Made by a program: the position numbers and the translations under genes. From Bacillus sp. P14.5 (GTDB lineage Bacteria; Bacillota; Bacilli; Bacillales; Bacillaceae_B), in NCBI RefSeq assembly GCF_003316765.1, contig NZ_NIJF01000044.1, positions 62,001 to 126,000 on the forward strand: a stretch of 64,000 nucleotides of DNA, given 5' to 3'. This document shows positions 49,260-60,326 of the stretch, in pieces. Position 1 is the first letter of the stretch. Every line of letters starts with the position of its first letter. The notes under the pieces were generated by a model that was not told the origin of the DNA, ran no database searches, and worked only from the letters and a program-made list of their open reading frames with translations.

Positions 49260-49403
49260 ATGTTGGACTTTACCTGGAAGGTATTTTCGCAAACAGGTAG
49301 TATAGACACATATTTACTTTTCAAAGAACTTGAGTCAACGGATGACGAAGGGATTCTTGAATTTGATGAAGAACTAGCGGAGATGGACCATCCTATCTCT
49401 TAA
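49260..49403 (+). CDS. yqzL: YqzL family protein (47 aa)
   Basis: 47-residue ORF beginning MLDFTWKVFSQTGSIDTYLL, FKELE, the signature of Bacillus YqzL, located between era and recO as in B. subtilis. Ribosome binding site AAAGGCGGGG. Acidic tail. Function unknown. Too short for most gene callers. Confidence 0.9.
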   Translation: MLDFTWKVFSQTGSIDTYLLFKELESTDDEGILEFDEELAEMDHPIS

Positions 49404-49526
49404 GCCGTAAACCAATGGCTGTTAAGAAAGTGCGGCCAATAATGTGGAGTGTCTTATATTGAGGAATATTTGATTGATTACCTGGGCTGTCACCCGACCC
49501 TTCTAAAGTAATCGGGAGGTGGCTGT

Positions 49527-50279
49527 ATGCTGCAGAAATGTGAAGGCATTGTCATTAGGACAAATAATTATGGTGAATCGAATAAAATAGTAACGATCTA
49601 TTCCAGAGAGAATGGGAAGCTGGGGGTAATGGCTAGGGGTGCAAAGAAAACAAACAGCCGATTATCTTCAGTCTCCCAACTTTTTACATATGGGTATTTT
49701 TTGTTCCAGAAGAGCAGCGGACTTGGTACACTTCAGCAGGCAGAAACCATTACCTCCATGCGGCATATCAGGGAGGACCTTTTTAAAACAGCCTACGCCA
49801 CTTATGTAGTCGAACTTTTAGACAAAGGCACAGAAGAACGAAAACCAAACCCTTTTCTGTTTGAGATGCTCTTCCAGACGCTTACGTACATCAATGAAGA
49901 GTATGACCCTGATATCGTCACCCACATCTTTGAAATGAAAATGCTCCCTGTTTTAGGACTCTATCCCTCATTGGACAAGTGTGCTGTTTGCGGCAAAACC
50001 GAAGGGGAATTTTCATTTTCATTTAAAGAAAACGGGATTATATGCCATAGGTGTTTGGAGGGTGATCCAAATCATTTCAAAGTTTCTTCCCAAACCATCA
50101 AACTGCTGAGGCTGTTTTACCATTTTGACATGAACCGTTTGGGAAAGATATCATTGAAGGATTCAACCAAAGAAGAATTAAAGAAGATCATCCGAACCTA
50201 TTACGATGAAAATTCAGGGCTTTTTCTTAAGTCCAGAAAATTCCTTGATCAGATGGATAGAATGAAGGATCTATTGTGA
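49527..50279 (+). CDS. recO: DNA repair protein RecO
   Basis: Loads RecA via RecF pathway: OB-fold N-terminus ([20 protein letters not shown]), helical domain and zinc finger CAVCG ... CHRC. 250 residues, full length. ATG 49527 behind GGGAGGTGG. Downstream is the 52-bp array and the oppositely oriented glyS. Confidence 0.96.
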   Translation: MLQKCEGIVIRTNNYGESNKIVTIYSRENGKLGVMARGAKKTNSRLSSVSQLFTYGYFLFQKSSGLGTLQQAETITSMRHIREDLFKTAYATYVVELLDKGTEERKPNPFLFEMLFQTLTYINEEYDPDIVTHIFEMKMLPVLGLYPSLDKCAVCGKTEGEFSFSFKENGIICHRCLEGDPNHFKVSSQTIKLLRLFYHFDMNRLGKISLKDSTKEELKKIIRTYYDENSGLFLKSRKFLDQMDRMKDLL

Positions 50280-50420
50280 CAAAGTTGACGGCAGACGCTG
50301 TCAGCTTTTTAATTTTCAGGATATATTTCAGCGTAAGCGGAGATTCAATTGAAGGCCTGTGTCAGAAAGATGATCCTGAGTTCTTGAGAGAGTGGCAGCA
50401 AAAAGGGAAAATTAATCGCA

Positions 50421-50570
50421 AAGATGAAGTCGATCGCAACGGGAGCGCGGTACATCAACACAAGAATACGCAAAGATGATGTCCTTCTAATCGGGAGCGG
50501 GGGACATCATAACAAAAGAACCAGAAGATGATGTACTCGTACCGGGAGCGGAGTATATCATAAAAAAACC
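50421..50570. repeat. 52-bp tandem hairpin array, family E
   Basis: Three units with ATGA at 50424, 50476 and 50528, an exact 52-bp period. Each has a stem such as ATGATGTCC (50476-50484) / GGACATCAT (50502-50510) or ATGATGTAC / GTATATCAT around a loop containing CGGGAGCG. Sequence differs from the array at 20414-20790, but period and layout (ATG-rich arm, purine loop with AGCG, complementary arm) are the same. It lies between the ends of recO and glyS. Confidence 0.85.
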
Positions 50571-50636
50571 TGGCCATTATATGTCTAGCACCACTGCCGA
50601 AGCCACATGTTCAAATAGAAGTCTCAACAAACAAAA

Positions 50637-50678
50637 AAGCGTGCCGGCACAGTCTGCGAGGACTGTACCGGCACGCTT
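50637..50678 (-). terminator. glyS terminator
   Basis: An 18-bp stem with one mismatch: AAGCGTGCCGG.. ACAGTC / GACTGT ..CCGGCACGCTT around TGCGAG; read on the minus strand it ends in TTTTTTGTTTG. Confidence 0.88.
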
Positions 50679-50691
50679 AGTTTATTTCAAA

Positions 50692-52065
50692 TTAAAATTG
50701 AACCTTCTCCTGAAGGAACCCTTTTACTTCGCTGATCGGCATGCGGACCTGATCCATGGAGTCGCGGTCACGGACTGTCACCTGGCCGTCTTCCACAGAA
50801 TCAAAATCAAAAGTAATGCAGAATGGAGTGCCGATTTCATCTTGTCTTCTGTAGCGTTTACCGATTGATGCTGTTTCATCAAAATCAATCATCAAGTCTT
50901 TGGATAACTCCTCATACACTTTAAAAGCATCATCAGAAAGCTTTTTAGAGAGCGGAAGGACGGCTGCTTTAAATGGAGCAAGAGCCGGGTGGAAACGAAG
51001 TACCGTTCTTGTTTCCTTTTCAAGTTCTTCTTCCTCATAAGCATCGCATAGGTAAGCAAGTGTTACACGGTCGGCCCCCAATGATGGTTCTATGCAATAA
51101 GGAACAAACTTCTCATTTGTTTGAGGGTCCATGTAGTGGAAGTCCTCGTTAGAATGTTCCATATGGCGTTTAAGGTCAAAGTCGGTACGGTCTGAAATTC
51201 CCCAAAGTTCGCCCCAGCCAAATGGGAACTTATACTCAATATCTGTAGTCGCATTGCTGTAATGAGATAATTCGTCATCATCATGATCACGCAGTCTCAT
51301 ATTATCTTCTTTCATGCCAAGAGCCAAAAGCCAGTTCTTACAAAACTCTCTCCAATAAGAGTGCCATTCAAGATCCTCGCCTGGTTTGCAGAAGAATTCC
51401 AATTCCATTTGTTCAAATTCACGTGTACGGAAAGTAAAGTTACCCGGGGTAATCTCGTTCCGGAAGCTTTTTCCAATCTGCCCGATTCCGAATGGAACTT
51501 TTTTACGCATCGAGCGCTGAACATTCTTGAAGTTGACGAAAATACCTTGAGCTGTCTCTGGTCGAAGGAAAATTTCATTTGTTGATGACTCCGTTACTCC
51601 CTGGTGTGTTTTAAACATTAGGTTGAACTGGCGGATTTCAGTGAAATCACGGCTTCCGCAGTCAGGGCAGGCAATTTCATATTCATCAATAATTTCTGCC
51701 ATTCTTTCAAATGGAAGTCCGTCAACGATCATTTCGACTCCTTTTTCTTCAAGGGCGTTCTCGATGATTTTATCTGCACGATGGCGGGTTTTGCAATTTT
51801 TACAATCAATCATAGGGTCATTAAAGTTTCCAACGTGTCCCGAAGCTACCCAGGTTTGCGGGTTCATGAGGATGGAAGCATCCAGTCCGACATTGTAAGG
51901 TGATTCCTGAATGAATTTTTTCCACCAAGCTTTTTTGATGTTATTCTTGAGTTCGACTCCAAGCGGTCCATAATCCCAAGTGTTGGCAAGCCCTCCGTAT
52001 ATTTCAGAGCCGGGGAAAACAAATCCTCTGTGTTTTGCTAAATTTACGATTTCTTCCATTGCCAT
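50692..52065 (-). CDS. glyS: glycyl-tRNA synthetase, single-chain type
   Basis: Class II synthetase of the eukaryal/archaeal-type homodimer (457 residues), not the alpha-beta glyQ/glyS enzyme of B. subtilis. Conserved segments: [37 protein letters not shown], zinc-site CKNCKTRH and CPDCGSRDF, motif 2 [11 protein letters not shown], and PSLGADR near motif 3. Start at 52065 with AAGGAG upstream; ATG at 52059 is an alternative. Oriented opposite to recO and ccpN. Controlled by a T-box leader. Confidence 0.96.
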   Translation of the reverse strand: MAMEEIVNLAKHRGFVFPGSEIYGGLANTWDYGPLGVELKNNIKKAWWKKFIQESPYNVGLDASILMNPQTWVASGHVGNFNDPMIDCKNCKTRHRADKIIENALEEKGVEMIVDGLPFERMAEIIDEYEIACPDCGSRDFTEIRQFNLMFKTHQGVTESSTNEIFLRPETAQGIFVNFKNVQRSMRKKVPFGIGQIGKSFRNEITPGNFTFRTREFEQMELEFFCKPGEDLEWHSYWREFCKNWLLALGMKEDNMRLRDHDDDELSHYSNATTDIEYKFPFGWGELWGISDRTDFDLKRHMEHSNEDFHYMDPQTNEKFVPYCIEPSLGADRVTLAYLCDAYEEEELEKETRTVLRFHPALAPFKAAVLPLSKKLSDDAFKVYEELSKDLMIDFDETASIGKRYRRQDEIGTPFCITFDFDSVEDGQVTVRDRDSMDQVRMPISEVKGFLQEKVQF

Positions 52066-52159
52066 TTCCTAAACAACTCCTTTGAATTTTTAGCTCTTGA
52101 TTCAGGATTATTTATTTCAAGATAAGAAACAACATTCTACTAAATAGAGCAGGGTTAAA

Positions 52160-52440
52160 AAATAAAATAAAAAAAGCACGTCTCCAGGCAATAATGCCTA
52201 GGGACGAGCTTTAGCCCGCGGTTCCACCCTAGTTGATATACGTTGGTATATCCACTTTCGTTTTAAGATGCTCAGGAATGCCGCTTCCTTGTATTCCGGG
52301 CTTCCACCACCTCCGGATCGCTTTTTGCACAAGTACTTATAGTCCCGTCACTGCATCAGTCATTATTAAGTTGGTTCCAAGAAAGCATCCTTAGAAAGAT
52401 GGAATAATTTTATCACTTTCTATAAGAATATACAACAATT
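52160..52440 (-). ncRNA. T-box riboswitch leader of glyS
   Basis: Minus strand carries the T-box sequence AGGGTGGAACCGCGGGCT (complement of 52213-52230), followed by the terminator GCTCGTCCCTAGGCA.../..TGCCTGGAGACGTGC with a long T-run near 52170. Upstream sequence to about 52440 would form stem I and III. Uncharged tRNA-Gly would pair through the TGGA bulge and allow read-through; amino-acid identity is inferred from the gene, since the specifier codon was not fixed. 5' boundary is approximate. Confidence 0.95.
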
Positions 52441-52724
52441 CAGTAAAGATACAAAATAATTGCAGTGTTCAGGTTAAAAAGCTAACCTATGGGAAGGCAT
52501 GCAAATAAAAGGTGTACAAGCCTAGTATGTGCTATAATAAAACCTTTCACAAAGAAAACACTAGATTTTCTATTTTGTGTTAACTTCTGTTGCTAAGATA
52601 CATAAGAAGCATGTTTAGTTAGTTTTATAAGAAGTCTTTCTTTTCTTTTTTCTTAATAGTATATAATATTTAGTATAAAGTATAACACTTATTTTATACA
52701 TTTGTCCGTTAGGTGGTGAGCAAG
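52441..52724. other. divergent glyS leader / ccpN promoter region
   Basis: Very AT-rich. It should contain the promoter of the glyS leader (minus) and of ccpN (plus; TATAAT at 52663-52668 is a -10 candidate without a clear -35). No gene recognised. Confidence 0.35.
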
Positions 52725-53351
52725 ATGGAACTAAATAATCGGCAGGAGTATATTCTGCAAATTGTAAAAGATAACGGCCCGATAACAGGAGAGCAGATTG
52801 CTGAGAGGCTTAATCTGACCCGCGCAACACTACGGCCGGACTTAGCCATATTGACTATGGCAGGCTATTTGGATGCAAGGCCGCGTGTAGGTTATTTTTA
52901 TTCAGGAAAGACCGGCACACAGCTCTTGACCGAAAACCTGAAAAAAATATTAGTCAGGAATTATCAATCCATTCCGGTTGTTGTGAATGAGAATGTTTCA
53001 GTATATGATGCAATAGTGACAATGTTCCTTGAAGATGTCGGAACTTTATTCGTTATAGATGAAAAAAACCATCTGGTTGGTGTCCTATCTCGAAAGGATC
53101 TTTTGCGGGCGAGTATCGGCAAACAGGAACTGACCTCCATTCCGGTGAATATCATCATGACAAGGATGCCCAATATCACAACATGTGAAAAAGAGGATTT
53201 ATTAATCGATGTAGCCAAAAGCCTGATCGATAAACAAATCGATGCGGTGCCGGTGGTCAATAAGACTGAAAACGGAGAAATGGAAGTAACGGGGAGAATC
53301 ACAAAAACCAATATTACCAAAGCGTTTGTTGCTTTGGCTGAGGATATATAA
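52725..53351 (+). CDS. ccpN: CcpN, transcriptional repressor of gluconeogenesis
   Basis: Repressor of gapB and pckA in glycolytic conditions. N-terminal helix-turn-helix (ILQIVKDNGPITGEQIAERL, TRATLRPDLAILTM) and two CBS domains that sense ATP/ADP. ATG 52725 fits AGGTGGTG at 7-bp spacing; GTG 52716 aligns with the B. subtilis start and is a fair alternative. 208 residues. Directly upstream of ppsR, its usual partner. Confidence 0.94.
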   Translation: MELNNRQEYILQIVKDNGPITGEQIAERLNLTRATLRPDLAILTMAGYLDARPRVGYFYSGKTGTQLLTENLKKILVRNYQSIPVVVNENVSVYDAIVTMFLEDVGTLFVIDEKNHLVGVLSRKDLLRASIGKQELTSIPVNIIMTRMPNITTCEKEDLLIDVAKSLIDKQIDAVPVVNKTENGEMEVTGRITKTNITKAFVALAEDI

Positions 53352-53376
53352 GTATTAATTCTGGGTGGTGAAGATT

Positions 53377-54183
53377 TTGAAAGAACCGTACATTTATGTA
53401 GTATCAGATTCAGTAGGAGAAACCGCAGAACTTGTGACCAAGGCTGCAATCAGTCAGTTTGACGGCTCTAATACAGTCATCAAGCGTTTCCCATATGTAG
53501 AAGACACTTCTCATCTTGATGAAGTTCTTTCATTGGCCAAATTGAATAATGGACTGATTGTCTATACTTTGGTGAAGCCAGACATGAGAAGGTATCTAAA
53601 GGAGGAAGCGGAAAGAGAGCAATTATATGCTTTTGATATCATGGGTCCCCTGATGGATACTTATCAGGAAAAATATGATAAAGTCCCTTCAAATGAACCG
53701 GGGGTTGTTCGAAAGCTCGATGCTGATTATTTTAAAAAGGTCGAAGCAATTGAGTTTGCAGTAAAATATGACGATGGAAGAGATCCCAGAGGACTTTTGA
53801 GGGCTGATATTGTTTTGATTGGTGTATCAAGAACCTCCAAGACTCCTTTATCTCAATACCTGGCTCTTAAAAGGCTGAAGGTTGCGAACGTACCATTAGT
53901 TCCAGAAGTTGACCCGCCTGAAGAACTGTTTAAAGTGCATCCTTCTAAGTGCTTCGGACTGAAAGCTGCACCAGAAAAACTGAACAGCATAAGAAGGGAA
54001 CGCTTAAAGTCACTTGGGCTTAACGACCAGGCAAGTTATGCAAACCTCGATAGAATTCAGCAGGAAATTGAATACTTCGAAAAAATCGTAGATAAAATTG
54101 GCTGCCATGTAGTGGATGTATCAAATAAAGCAGTTGAAGAAACGGCCAATATCATCATCAATGAAATTCAGAAGTCAAACTAA
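53377..54183 (+). CDS. ppsR: bifunctional kinase/pyrophosphorylase PpsR (DUF299)
   Basis: Regulatory protein for pyruvate,phosphate dikinase or PEP synthetase (B. subtilis YqfL also affects CcpN activity). Signatures: [47 protein letters not shown] (P-loop like) and [18 protein letters not shown] 53377 fits the GGGTGGTG ribosome binding site; two GTGs at 53365/53368 lie in it. 268 residues. Follows ccpN as in B. subtilis. Confidence 0.94.
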   Translation: MKEPYIYVVSDSVGETAELVTKAAISQFDGSNTVIKRFPYVEDTSHLDEVLSLAKLNNGLIVYTLVKPDMRRYLKEEAEREQLYAFDIMGPLMDTYQEKYDKVPSNEPGVVRKLDADYFKKVEAIEFAVKYDDGRDPRGLLRADIVLIGVSRTSKTPLSQYLALKRLKVANVPLVPEVDPPEELFKVHPSKCFGLKAAPEKLNSIRRERLKSLGLNDQASYANLDRIQQEIEYFEKIVDKIGCHVVDVSNKAVEETANIIINEIQKSN

Positions 54184-54214
54184 GGATGCCATTCCAGGAT
54201 GTCATCCTTTTTCT
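54182..54214 (+). terminator. ppsR terminator
   Basis: AAGGATG (54182-54188) pairs with CATCCTT (54203-54209), followed by TTTTCT. The stretch 54215-54552 shows no gene; a GAGGTGATG at about 54504 leads straight to a stop codon. Confidence 0.7.
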
Positions 54215-54552
54215 AATTGGCCAATGTTCAACTGGCAGTGCATAAAAATAAAGTGAATGATTGAGGAATATGGAAGCTATAGAAAAAATATATTGTAAAC
54301 GGGGTTTTTAGTAGTCAAATGCACGAAGATATACTATAATAAAAAATTGTGATAAAAATATATTCGAAAATAGGTTTAGACTCATGTATAAACGAATAAA
54401 CTAATTATTGGGTTATGTCAAGTTATTAATGAAGAAAAAAATCGACAAAATGCATTCTTTAGAAGGAACGGCGTGAAAGTTGTCAGATGAAGAAGGATAT
54501 TTTGAGGTGATGTAGAATAGGTAATAATAGCAATTGTGAAGCTGCAGTCTAT

Positions 54553-54990
54553 GTGGATGCCGATGCATGTCCGGTTAAAGAAGAAATTACAGGCATCTCT
54601 GAAGAACGCGGGATGAGGGTCATCTTCATAGCATCCAACGCCCATAGGAAGACGAATCCCGACCAAGGGGAATGGGTGTATGTAGATTCTTCAAAAGAGG
54701 CAGCGGATCTCTATATCATGAATCATATAAAAAAAGGGGATATACTTGTAACCCAGGACATTGGACTGGCGAGCATTGTATTGCCAAAAGGCGTTTATGC
54801 AATTTCTCCGAGGGGAAAAGAGTTTAGAGAAGAAACCATTTCAACGGCTTTGGATTTCCGTTACCTCTCCGCGAAAGAAAGGCGGAAAGGAAAGTATGGA
54901 AAGGGTCCAAAACCGTTTACTACTGAAGACAGAGAAAGGTTTGTCTTTGTATTCAAGAAAATTTTGTCGAATTATGCAGGAGATCAATAG
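54553..54990 (+). CDS. yqxD: YaiI/YqxD family protein (UPF0178), start uncertain
   Basis: PIN-like-fold family protein of unknown function located before dnaG as in B. subtilis. It has VDADACPVKEEI at the start, VTQDIGLASIVLPKGVYAISPRGKEF and KGPKPFTTEDRERF. The frame is open back to 54511 (CRIGNNSNCEAAVYVDADAC) but holds no ATG/GTG/TTG before GTG 54553, which falls inside the conserved YVDADACPV motif. Either an unusual start (ATA at 54517) is used or a small sequence error hides the true start. Confidence 0.82.
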   Translation: MDADACPVKEEITGISEERGMRVIFIASNAHRKTNPDQGEWVYVDSSKEAADLYIMNHIKKGDILVTQDIGLASIVLPKGVYAISPRGKEFREETISTALDFRYLSAKERRKGKYGKGPKPFTTEDRERFVFVFKKILSNYAGDQ

Positions 54991-55040
54991 AATTTATCGA
55001 ATGCATTAATTAAGTAAAAAAATAATCAGGTGATGTGTTT

Positions 55041-56846
55041 GTGACAGGGAGAATTCCTGAAGAAAAAGTTAATGAGATTCGTCAGTCAGTTGATATAGTG
55101 GATGTCGTGAGCGATTATGTGCAGCTGAAGAAACAGGGAAGAAATTACTTCGGCCTTTGCCCGTTTCACGGAGAAAGCACACCATCTTTTTCTGTTTCCC
55201 CTGATAAACAGATCTTTCACTGCTTTGGCTGCGGTGCAGGCGGGAATGCCTATACTTTCCTTATGGATATAGACGGTATTTCATTCCAGGAAGCGGTTGT
55301 GAAGCTTGCCGATAAAACCGGGCATGAGCTTACAGTTGATGTCAGCAAGGCTGAAACGACAGCCAGCAAAGCAGAAGAAAAGATGATTGAAGCACATGAA
55401 CTATTAAGTAAATTCTATCATCATTTGCTTGTAAATACAAAAGAGGGCCAGGATGCACTTGAATACCTTCTTGAGAGGGGATTTACCCGCGAAAGCATCG
55501 ATAAATTCCAAATCGGCTGGAGTCTTCCAAGCTGGGAATTCACCGTTAATTTTTTGAATAAAAGGGGCTACTCGCCTGAATTGATGGCAGATGCGGGACT
55601 GCTGGTCAAAAAAGAATCGGAAGAACAGTATTTTGACCGGTTCAGGGGAAGGATCATGTTCCCTATCCACGATCAGAGAGGGAAAACGATTGCGTTTTCC
55701 GGCAGGGCGATGGGCGGCGAGGAACCTAAATACCTTAACAGCCCTGAAACTGTCATATTCAATAAGAGTTCTGTACTTTATAATTTCCACAATGCACGCC
55801 CTGTAATAAGGAGGAAGAGCCAGGCCATACTTTTCGAAGGTTTCGCGGATGTAATTTCTGCTGACAGGGCAGGTGTGGAAAACGGCATTGCATCTATGGG
55901 AACCTCACTGACTCCAAAGCATATGCAAATGCTGAAGAGGGTAACCGACTCTATCGTTATCTGTTATGATGGCGACAAAGCCGGATTGGAAGCTGCCTTC
56001 CGGGCTGCCAAGATGCTCAATGAAGAACAATTCAATCTAAGGATTGCAATGGTTCCTGAAAAGCTCGATCCCGATGACTACATCAAAAAGTATAATGCAG
56101 ATAAATTCCAAAATGATGTAATAGGGGCAAGCTTAACTTTTATGGCGTTCAAACTTGTTTATTTCCGGCAAGGAAAAAACCTGAATGATGAAGGAGATAG
56201 GCTTCAGTATATAGAAGAAGTATTAAAGGAAATCAGTTCACTTCAGAATCATATTGAACGCGATTACTACTTAAGGCAGCTGGCAGATGAATTTTCTCTT
56301 TCTCTGCAGGCGCTGCAACAGCAGCAAAAACAGGTCTATTTCTCTAATAAGAAATCAGACAAAAGGGATCAAAGGAAGAGCGAATTTGTGCAGCCCATGC
56401 CGCACAAAGCAGAAGCCAAGCTGTTCCCTGCATATCACACGGCCGAAAGACGACTGATTGCCCATATGATGAAAAATCCTGATATCTGCTTTAAAGTCCA
56501 GGACCTCTTGGGAGGCAGCTCATTCAACCTTGATGAGCATCAAGCAATCATTACCTATTTATTCGGTTATTATGAAGAGGGAAATGAAGCTGATTCCAGT
56601 GGATTTATTCAATTCCTGCCGGACAGCAGGCTCAGGAGGGTCGTCTCTGAAATCGGTATGATGTCCATTTCGGACGAGTGCAGTGAACAGGAATTAATTG
56701 ATTATGTTAATCAGGTGTTAAAACATCAAAAGATGTTGACAATAAAAGAAAAACAGACAGCTCAAAAAGAAGCCGAAAGACAAAAAGATTATAACAAAGC
56801 TGCCCTTATTGCAATGGAGATTGTGCAGCTTAGAAAATCGTTATAA
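55041..56846 (+). CDS. dnaG: DNA primase
   Basis: Makes RNA primers for replication. CHC2 zinc finger ([25 protein letters not shown]), RNA polymerase core with TOPRIM ([31 protein letters not shown]), and C-terminal helicase-binding domain. GTG 55041 with AGGTGA at 7 bp gives 601 residues (603 in B. subtilis); a GTG at 55035 is too near. First gene of the dnaG-sigA macromolecular synthesis operon. Confidence 0.97.
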   Translation: MTGRIPEEKVNEIRQSVDIVDVVSDYVQLKKQGRNYFGLCPFHGESTPSFSVSPDKQIFHCFGCGAGGNAYTFLMDIDGISFQEAVVKLADKTGHELTVDVSKAETTASKAEEKMIEAHELLSKFYHHLLVNTKEGQDALEYLLERGFTRESIDKFQIGWSLPSWEFTVNFLNKRGYSPELMADAGLLVKKESEEQYFDRFRGRIMFPIHDQRGKTIAFSGRAMGGEEPKYLNSPETVIFNKSSVLYNFHNARPVIRRKSQAILFEGFADVISADRAGVENGIASMGTSLTPKHMQMLKRVTDSIVICYDGDKAGLEAAFRAAKMLNEEQFNLRIAMVPEKLDPDDYIKKYNADKFQNDVIGASLTFMAFKLVYFRQGKNLNDEGDRLQYIEEVLKEISSLQNHIERDYYLRQLADEFSLSLQALQQQQKQVYFSNKKSDKRDQRKSEFVQPMPHKAEAKLFPAYHTAERRLIAHMMKNPDICFKVQDLLGGSSFNLDEHQAIITYLFGYYEEGNEADSSGFIQFLPDSRLRRVVSEIGMMSISDECSEQELIDYVNQVLKHQKMLTIKEKQTAQKEAERQKDYNKAALIAMEIVQLRKSL

Positions 56847-56886
56847 AGCGGGATTAAATGCAAGGAAGTTGGAAGGAGGGGAACAT

Positions 56887-58017
56887 ATGGCTGAAAAGTC
56901 AGCGCGTTCCAAAGAGGTAGAGTCAGAAGTCACAGTAGACCAGGTGAAAGAACAGTTAATGGAGCTCGGAAAAAAACGGGGCGTATTAACATATGAAGAT
57001 ATTGCAGAAAAATTGGCTAATTTTGAACTGGAATCCGATACTATGGATGAGTTCTATGAACAACTGGGTGAACAGGGAGTAGAAATCATCAATGAAAATG
57101 AGGAAGATGATGACCCGAATATCCAGCAGTTGAACAAAGCTGGTGACGAAGAATTCGATCTAAATGATTTAAGTGTTCCTCCAGGAGTAAAAATTAACGA
57201 TCCTGTCCGGATGTACCTGAAGGAAATCGGCAGAGTGGACCTTTTATCAGCACAAGAAGAAATTTCTTTGGCAAACCGTATCGAAGAGGGCGACGAGGAA
57301 GCGAAACGCCGTCTTGCCGAAGCCAACTTGCGATTGGTTGTAAGTATTGCAAAGAGGTATGTAGGACGCGGAATGCTGTTTCTTGACCTGATCCAGGAAG
57401 GTAATATGGGCCTGATCAAAGCGGTTGAAAAATTTGATTACCGAAAAGGATTTAAATTCAGTACGTATGCCACATGGTGGATCCGCCAAGCGATTACACG
57501 CGCGATAGCCGATCAAGCAAGAACCATACGTATTCCAGTACACATGGTGGAAACAATAAACAAGCTTATCAGAGTACAGCGCCAGCTGCTTCAGGACTTG
57601 GGCCGTGAACCGTCACCTGAAGAAATAGCTGAAGAAATGGACTTGACTCCTGAAAAAGTAAGGGAAATCCTTAAAATCGCCCAGGAACCAGTATCTCTTG
57701 AAACGCCTATCGGTGAAGAAGACGATTCACACCTTGGGGACTTTATTGAAGATGCAGAAGCTCAATCCCCTTCCGAACATGCTGCATATGAACTCCTTAA
57801 AGAACAACTGGAGGACGTTCTGGATACTCTTACAGACAGGGAAGAGAATGTCCTAAGACTTCGCTTTGGCCTGGATGATGGACGCACCAGGACTCTTGAG
57901 GAAGTTGGTAAAGTTTTCGGTGTAACGAGAGAACGTATTCGCCAGATTGAAGCAAAAGCATTGAGAAAGCTGCGCCACCCGAGCCGGAGTAAGCGTTTGA
58001 AAGATTTCTTGGAATAA
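56887..58017 (+). CDS. sigA: RNA polymerase primary sigma factor SigA
   Basis: Housekeeping sigma factor. Region 1.1 ([20 protein letters not shown]), region 2 ([40 protein letters not shown]), region 3, region 4.2 ([20 protein letters not shown]). ATG 56887 behind GGAAGGAGGGG; 376 residues. 40 bp after dnaG. Its promoter preferences fit the TTGACA/TATAAT sites elsewhere in the window. Confidence 0.98.
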   Translation: MAEKSARSKEVESEVTVDQVKEQLMELGKKRGVLTYEDIAEKLANFELESDTMDEFYEQLGEQGVEIINENEEDDDPNIQQLNKAGDEEFDLNDLSVPPGVKINDPVRMYLKEIGRVDLLSAQEEISLANRIEEGDEEAKRRLAEANLRLVVSIAKRYVGRGMLFLDLIQEGNMGLIKAVEKFDYRKGFKFSTYATWWIRQAITRAIADQARTIRIPVHMVETINKLIRVQRQLLQDLGREPSPEEIAEEMDLTPEKVREILKIAQEPVSLETPIGEEDDSHLGDFIEDAEAQSPSEHAAYELLKEQLEDVLDTLTDREENVLRLRFGLDDGRTRTLEEVGKVFGVTRERIRQIEAKALRKLRHPSRSKRLKDFLE

Positions 58018-58033
58018 AAGATGATTTCTATAT

Positions 58034-58068
58034 AGATTACTTTCCTATGGGAGAGTAATCTTTTTTTG
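58034..58068 (+). terminator. dnaG-sigA terminator
   Basis: AGATTACTTTCC (58034-58045) and GGAGAGTAATCT (58050-58061) with a TATG loop and a T-run. Confidence 0.88.
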
Positions 58069-58325
58069 TTTCACTAATTACCTTATCAATAAAAGGCAGT
58101 TTTCGTATGGATTGGTGTTTTTGAAAAGAATTCAAAGAGCAGATTTTTCCTTAGGAAACAATGGTTCATCCCTGAACGAGGTAAGCAGTTCTTATCTTTC
58201 AGGCTTTACCAAGGGATTGCCGGTAAGATCTAACCTTATTCTTCGAAATTAGTTTACGAAAAGAGGCTGATAAAAAAGGATTACCGGGTGCTTATGGCGA
58301 AAAATAAAGTACGGGATGTGGAACC
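58069..58325. other. intergenic stretch between sigA and a membrane-protein gene
   Basis: No gene, RNA or known repeat is recognised; it must contain the promoter for the next gene. Confidence 0.3.
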
Positions 58326-58862
58326 ATGAATACTAAAAATCAAAAAACAAACATAATCATAAGCGAAATTCTTTTCTGGAAACAAAATAAGATGCTTCCG
58401 GAGCAATATTGTGACTACTTACTCGCACTTTATAACCAGGGAAATGAGGTGGAAGAAAATGTGACTGAAAAGTCAAAATTCTCATTCGTTTCCTTTACAG
58501 CAATCCTGATCATTGCATTGATTCCTATTTCATTATTTGTCATTTATTTTACTGAATTGTCATTCGTTTTGCAAACAGCGATTTTGACGGGTTTTGTCGT
58601 CATATTAATTTTTGCGGGAATTTATTATTCTAATAAAGAGATAATGAGTTCAATCATCTATATCACCGTTGCATTGATCATGCTGCTGCAAAGCATTCAT
58701 ATTGCTGAAGCTTTTTTTCAGGGAGACAAACTGATTACATATTTCCTCTTGTTTTTTAATTGTATTGCCTGGATAGTGTGCGGCAGTTATTTGAAACTTC
58801 TTTATTTCACTTTGGGAGGAACAATAGGGATTGTTCTTCTGGTTGTATCTATTGTAATATAA
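58326..58862 (+). CDS. small integral membrane protein of unknown function
   Basis: 178 residues. A soluble N-terminal helical segment (ISEILFWKQNKMLPEQYCDY, LLALYNQG) precedes about five membrane helices from residue 54 to the C-terminus. I recall similar N-terminal motifs in unnamed Bacillus membrane proteins close to sigA, possibly DUF2157-like, but cannot name a family. The ribosome binding site is weak (GGGATGTGG). Coding is supported by hydrophobic periodicity and length. Confidence 0.7.
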   Translation: MNTKNQKTNIIISEILFWKQNKMLPEQYCDYLLALYNQGNEVEENVTEKSKFSFVSFTAILIIALIPISLFVIYFTELSFVLQTAILTGFVVILIFAGIYYSNKEIMSSIIYITVALIMLLQSIHIAEAFFQGDKLITYFLLFFNCIAWIVCGSYLKLLYFTLGGTIGIVLLVVSIVI

Positions 58863-59040
58863 TATCGCAATTTTAAAAAGTTTTTAAAAGTTGAGAAAAT
58901 TATGCCAAACCTTTTATAATGAAGAGTGTAAGCGTATGCAAAATTTTTTACAGCATGGGCATTCTGTTTCGGTTCAGTGATCATTAAATAAAAATCACGG
59001 CAGTAGAGATGGATGTTTGCATTATATAAGGGGGATGGAC

Positions 59041-60182
59041 ATGAATTTTGATTTGACTTCTGAACAAAAAATGATTCAAAAAACTATTCGGGATTTTGCC
59101 AGGGAAGAAGTTGCACCTGGGGCAATCGAGAGGGATCGCACTAAAGAATTTCCTAAAGAAATATTTCAAAAATTGGCCGGCCTGGGGATGATGGGGCTGC
59201 CGTTTTCAGAAGAATATGGCGGAGCAGGCGGAGATACAGTAAGCTTTGCCATTGTGACACAAGAATTGAGCAAAGCATGCGCTTCCACAGGAATTACCTA
59301 TTCAGCGCACATTTCTTTAGGCGGTGCGCCGATCAGTATGTTTGGCACGGAAGAACAAAAACATAAATACCTTACACCAATTTGTACCGGAGAGTCTTTT
59401 GGAGCCTTTGGCCTTACTGAACCAAATGCAGGGTCTGATGCAGGAGGGACACAGACGGCCGCTGTTAAAGAGGGAAATGAATTTGTCATTAATGGCAATA
59501 AGAGTTTCATCACCAATGCCAGCTATGCAAAGAACCTTGCTCTGACAGCCATAACAGACCGCAAAGTGGACGGCAGCAAAGAAATCAGCGCTATCATCGT
59601 GCCAACAGATGCAGAGGGGTTCACAGTTGTAGATAATTACGAAAAGATGGGGCTGAATGCCTCCAACACAACTGAGCTTGTCCTTGAGAATGTCAGGGTC
59701 CCTGAAGAAAATCTGCTTGGGAAAAAAGGTGAAGGCTTCAAACAGTTCCTGGCAACCCTGGACGGGGGCGTATAGGCATTGGGGCGATGGCACTTGGTAT
59801 AGCCGAAGCAGCCTTTGAAAAAGCACTTCAGTATTCCAAGGAGAGAAAACAATTCGGAAAGTCACTATCAAAATTCCAGGTTACTCAATTCAAACTTGCT
59901 GACATGGCTATGAAGATTGAGTTGGCCAAAAATATGATTTATAAAGCAGCTTGGCTTAAGGATCAAGGCAGGCCATTCGCCAAAGAAGCTTCAATGTGTA
60001 AGCTGTATGCTTCTGAAATCGCTATGGAGGTGGCAGATGAAGCCATCCAGATACATGGGGGCTATGGTTACATGAAGGAGTATGAAGTGGAACGCTATAT
60101 GCGTGACGCCAAACTGCTTGAAATCGGTGAAGGAACTTCCGAAGTGCAGAGAATGGTTATTTCACGACTGATTGGATGTTGA
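59041..60182 (+). pseudogene. acyl-CoA dehydrogenase, one frameshift
   Basis: FAD enzyme of fatty-acid or branched-chain acyl-CoA oxidation. N-terminal FDLTSEQKMIQKTIRDFARE, the FGAFGLTEPNAGSDAGGTQT signature, and the C-terminal IHGGYGYMKEYEVERYMRDA with catalytic-Glu motif IGEGTSEVQ. The frame breaks after LATLDGG: GAC GGGGG CGT needs one more G in the G-run 59764-59768 to read DGGRIGIGAMALG, giving 380 residues. ATG 59041 behind AAGGGGG. Probable sequencing error. Substrate length is not resolved. Not at this place in B. subtilis. Confidence 0.9.
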
Positions 60183-60197
60183 TGGTGGATGGGGTGG

Positions 60198-60231
60198 AGC
60201 CTGGAATTTTTATTCCGGGCTTTCTTTTTTA
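60198..60231 (+). terminator. acyl-CoA dehydrogenase terminator
   Basis: AGCCTGGAAT (60198-60207) pairs with ATTCCGGGCT (60212-60221, one G-U) with a TTTT loop, then TTCTTTTTT. Confidence 0.85.
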
Positions 60232-60326
60232 AAGACTGTATTCGTAATGATTGTTGCTTCAGGAAAAGAATCCCCCTGGATACTAATGGGTTGAGTTTTC
60301 GAGTGCAAAATTAACTATTACTCATT

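Noticed and set aside
50276-50479. 67-codon open frame after recO
   Set aside because: It overlaps the recO stop, runs into the 52-bp repeat and lacks a ribosome binding site.
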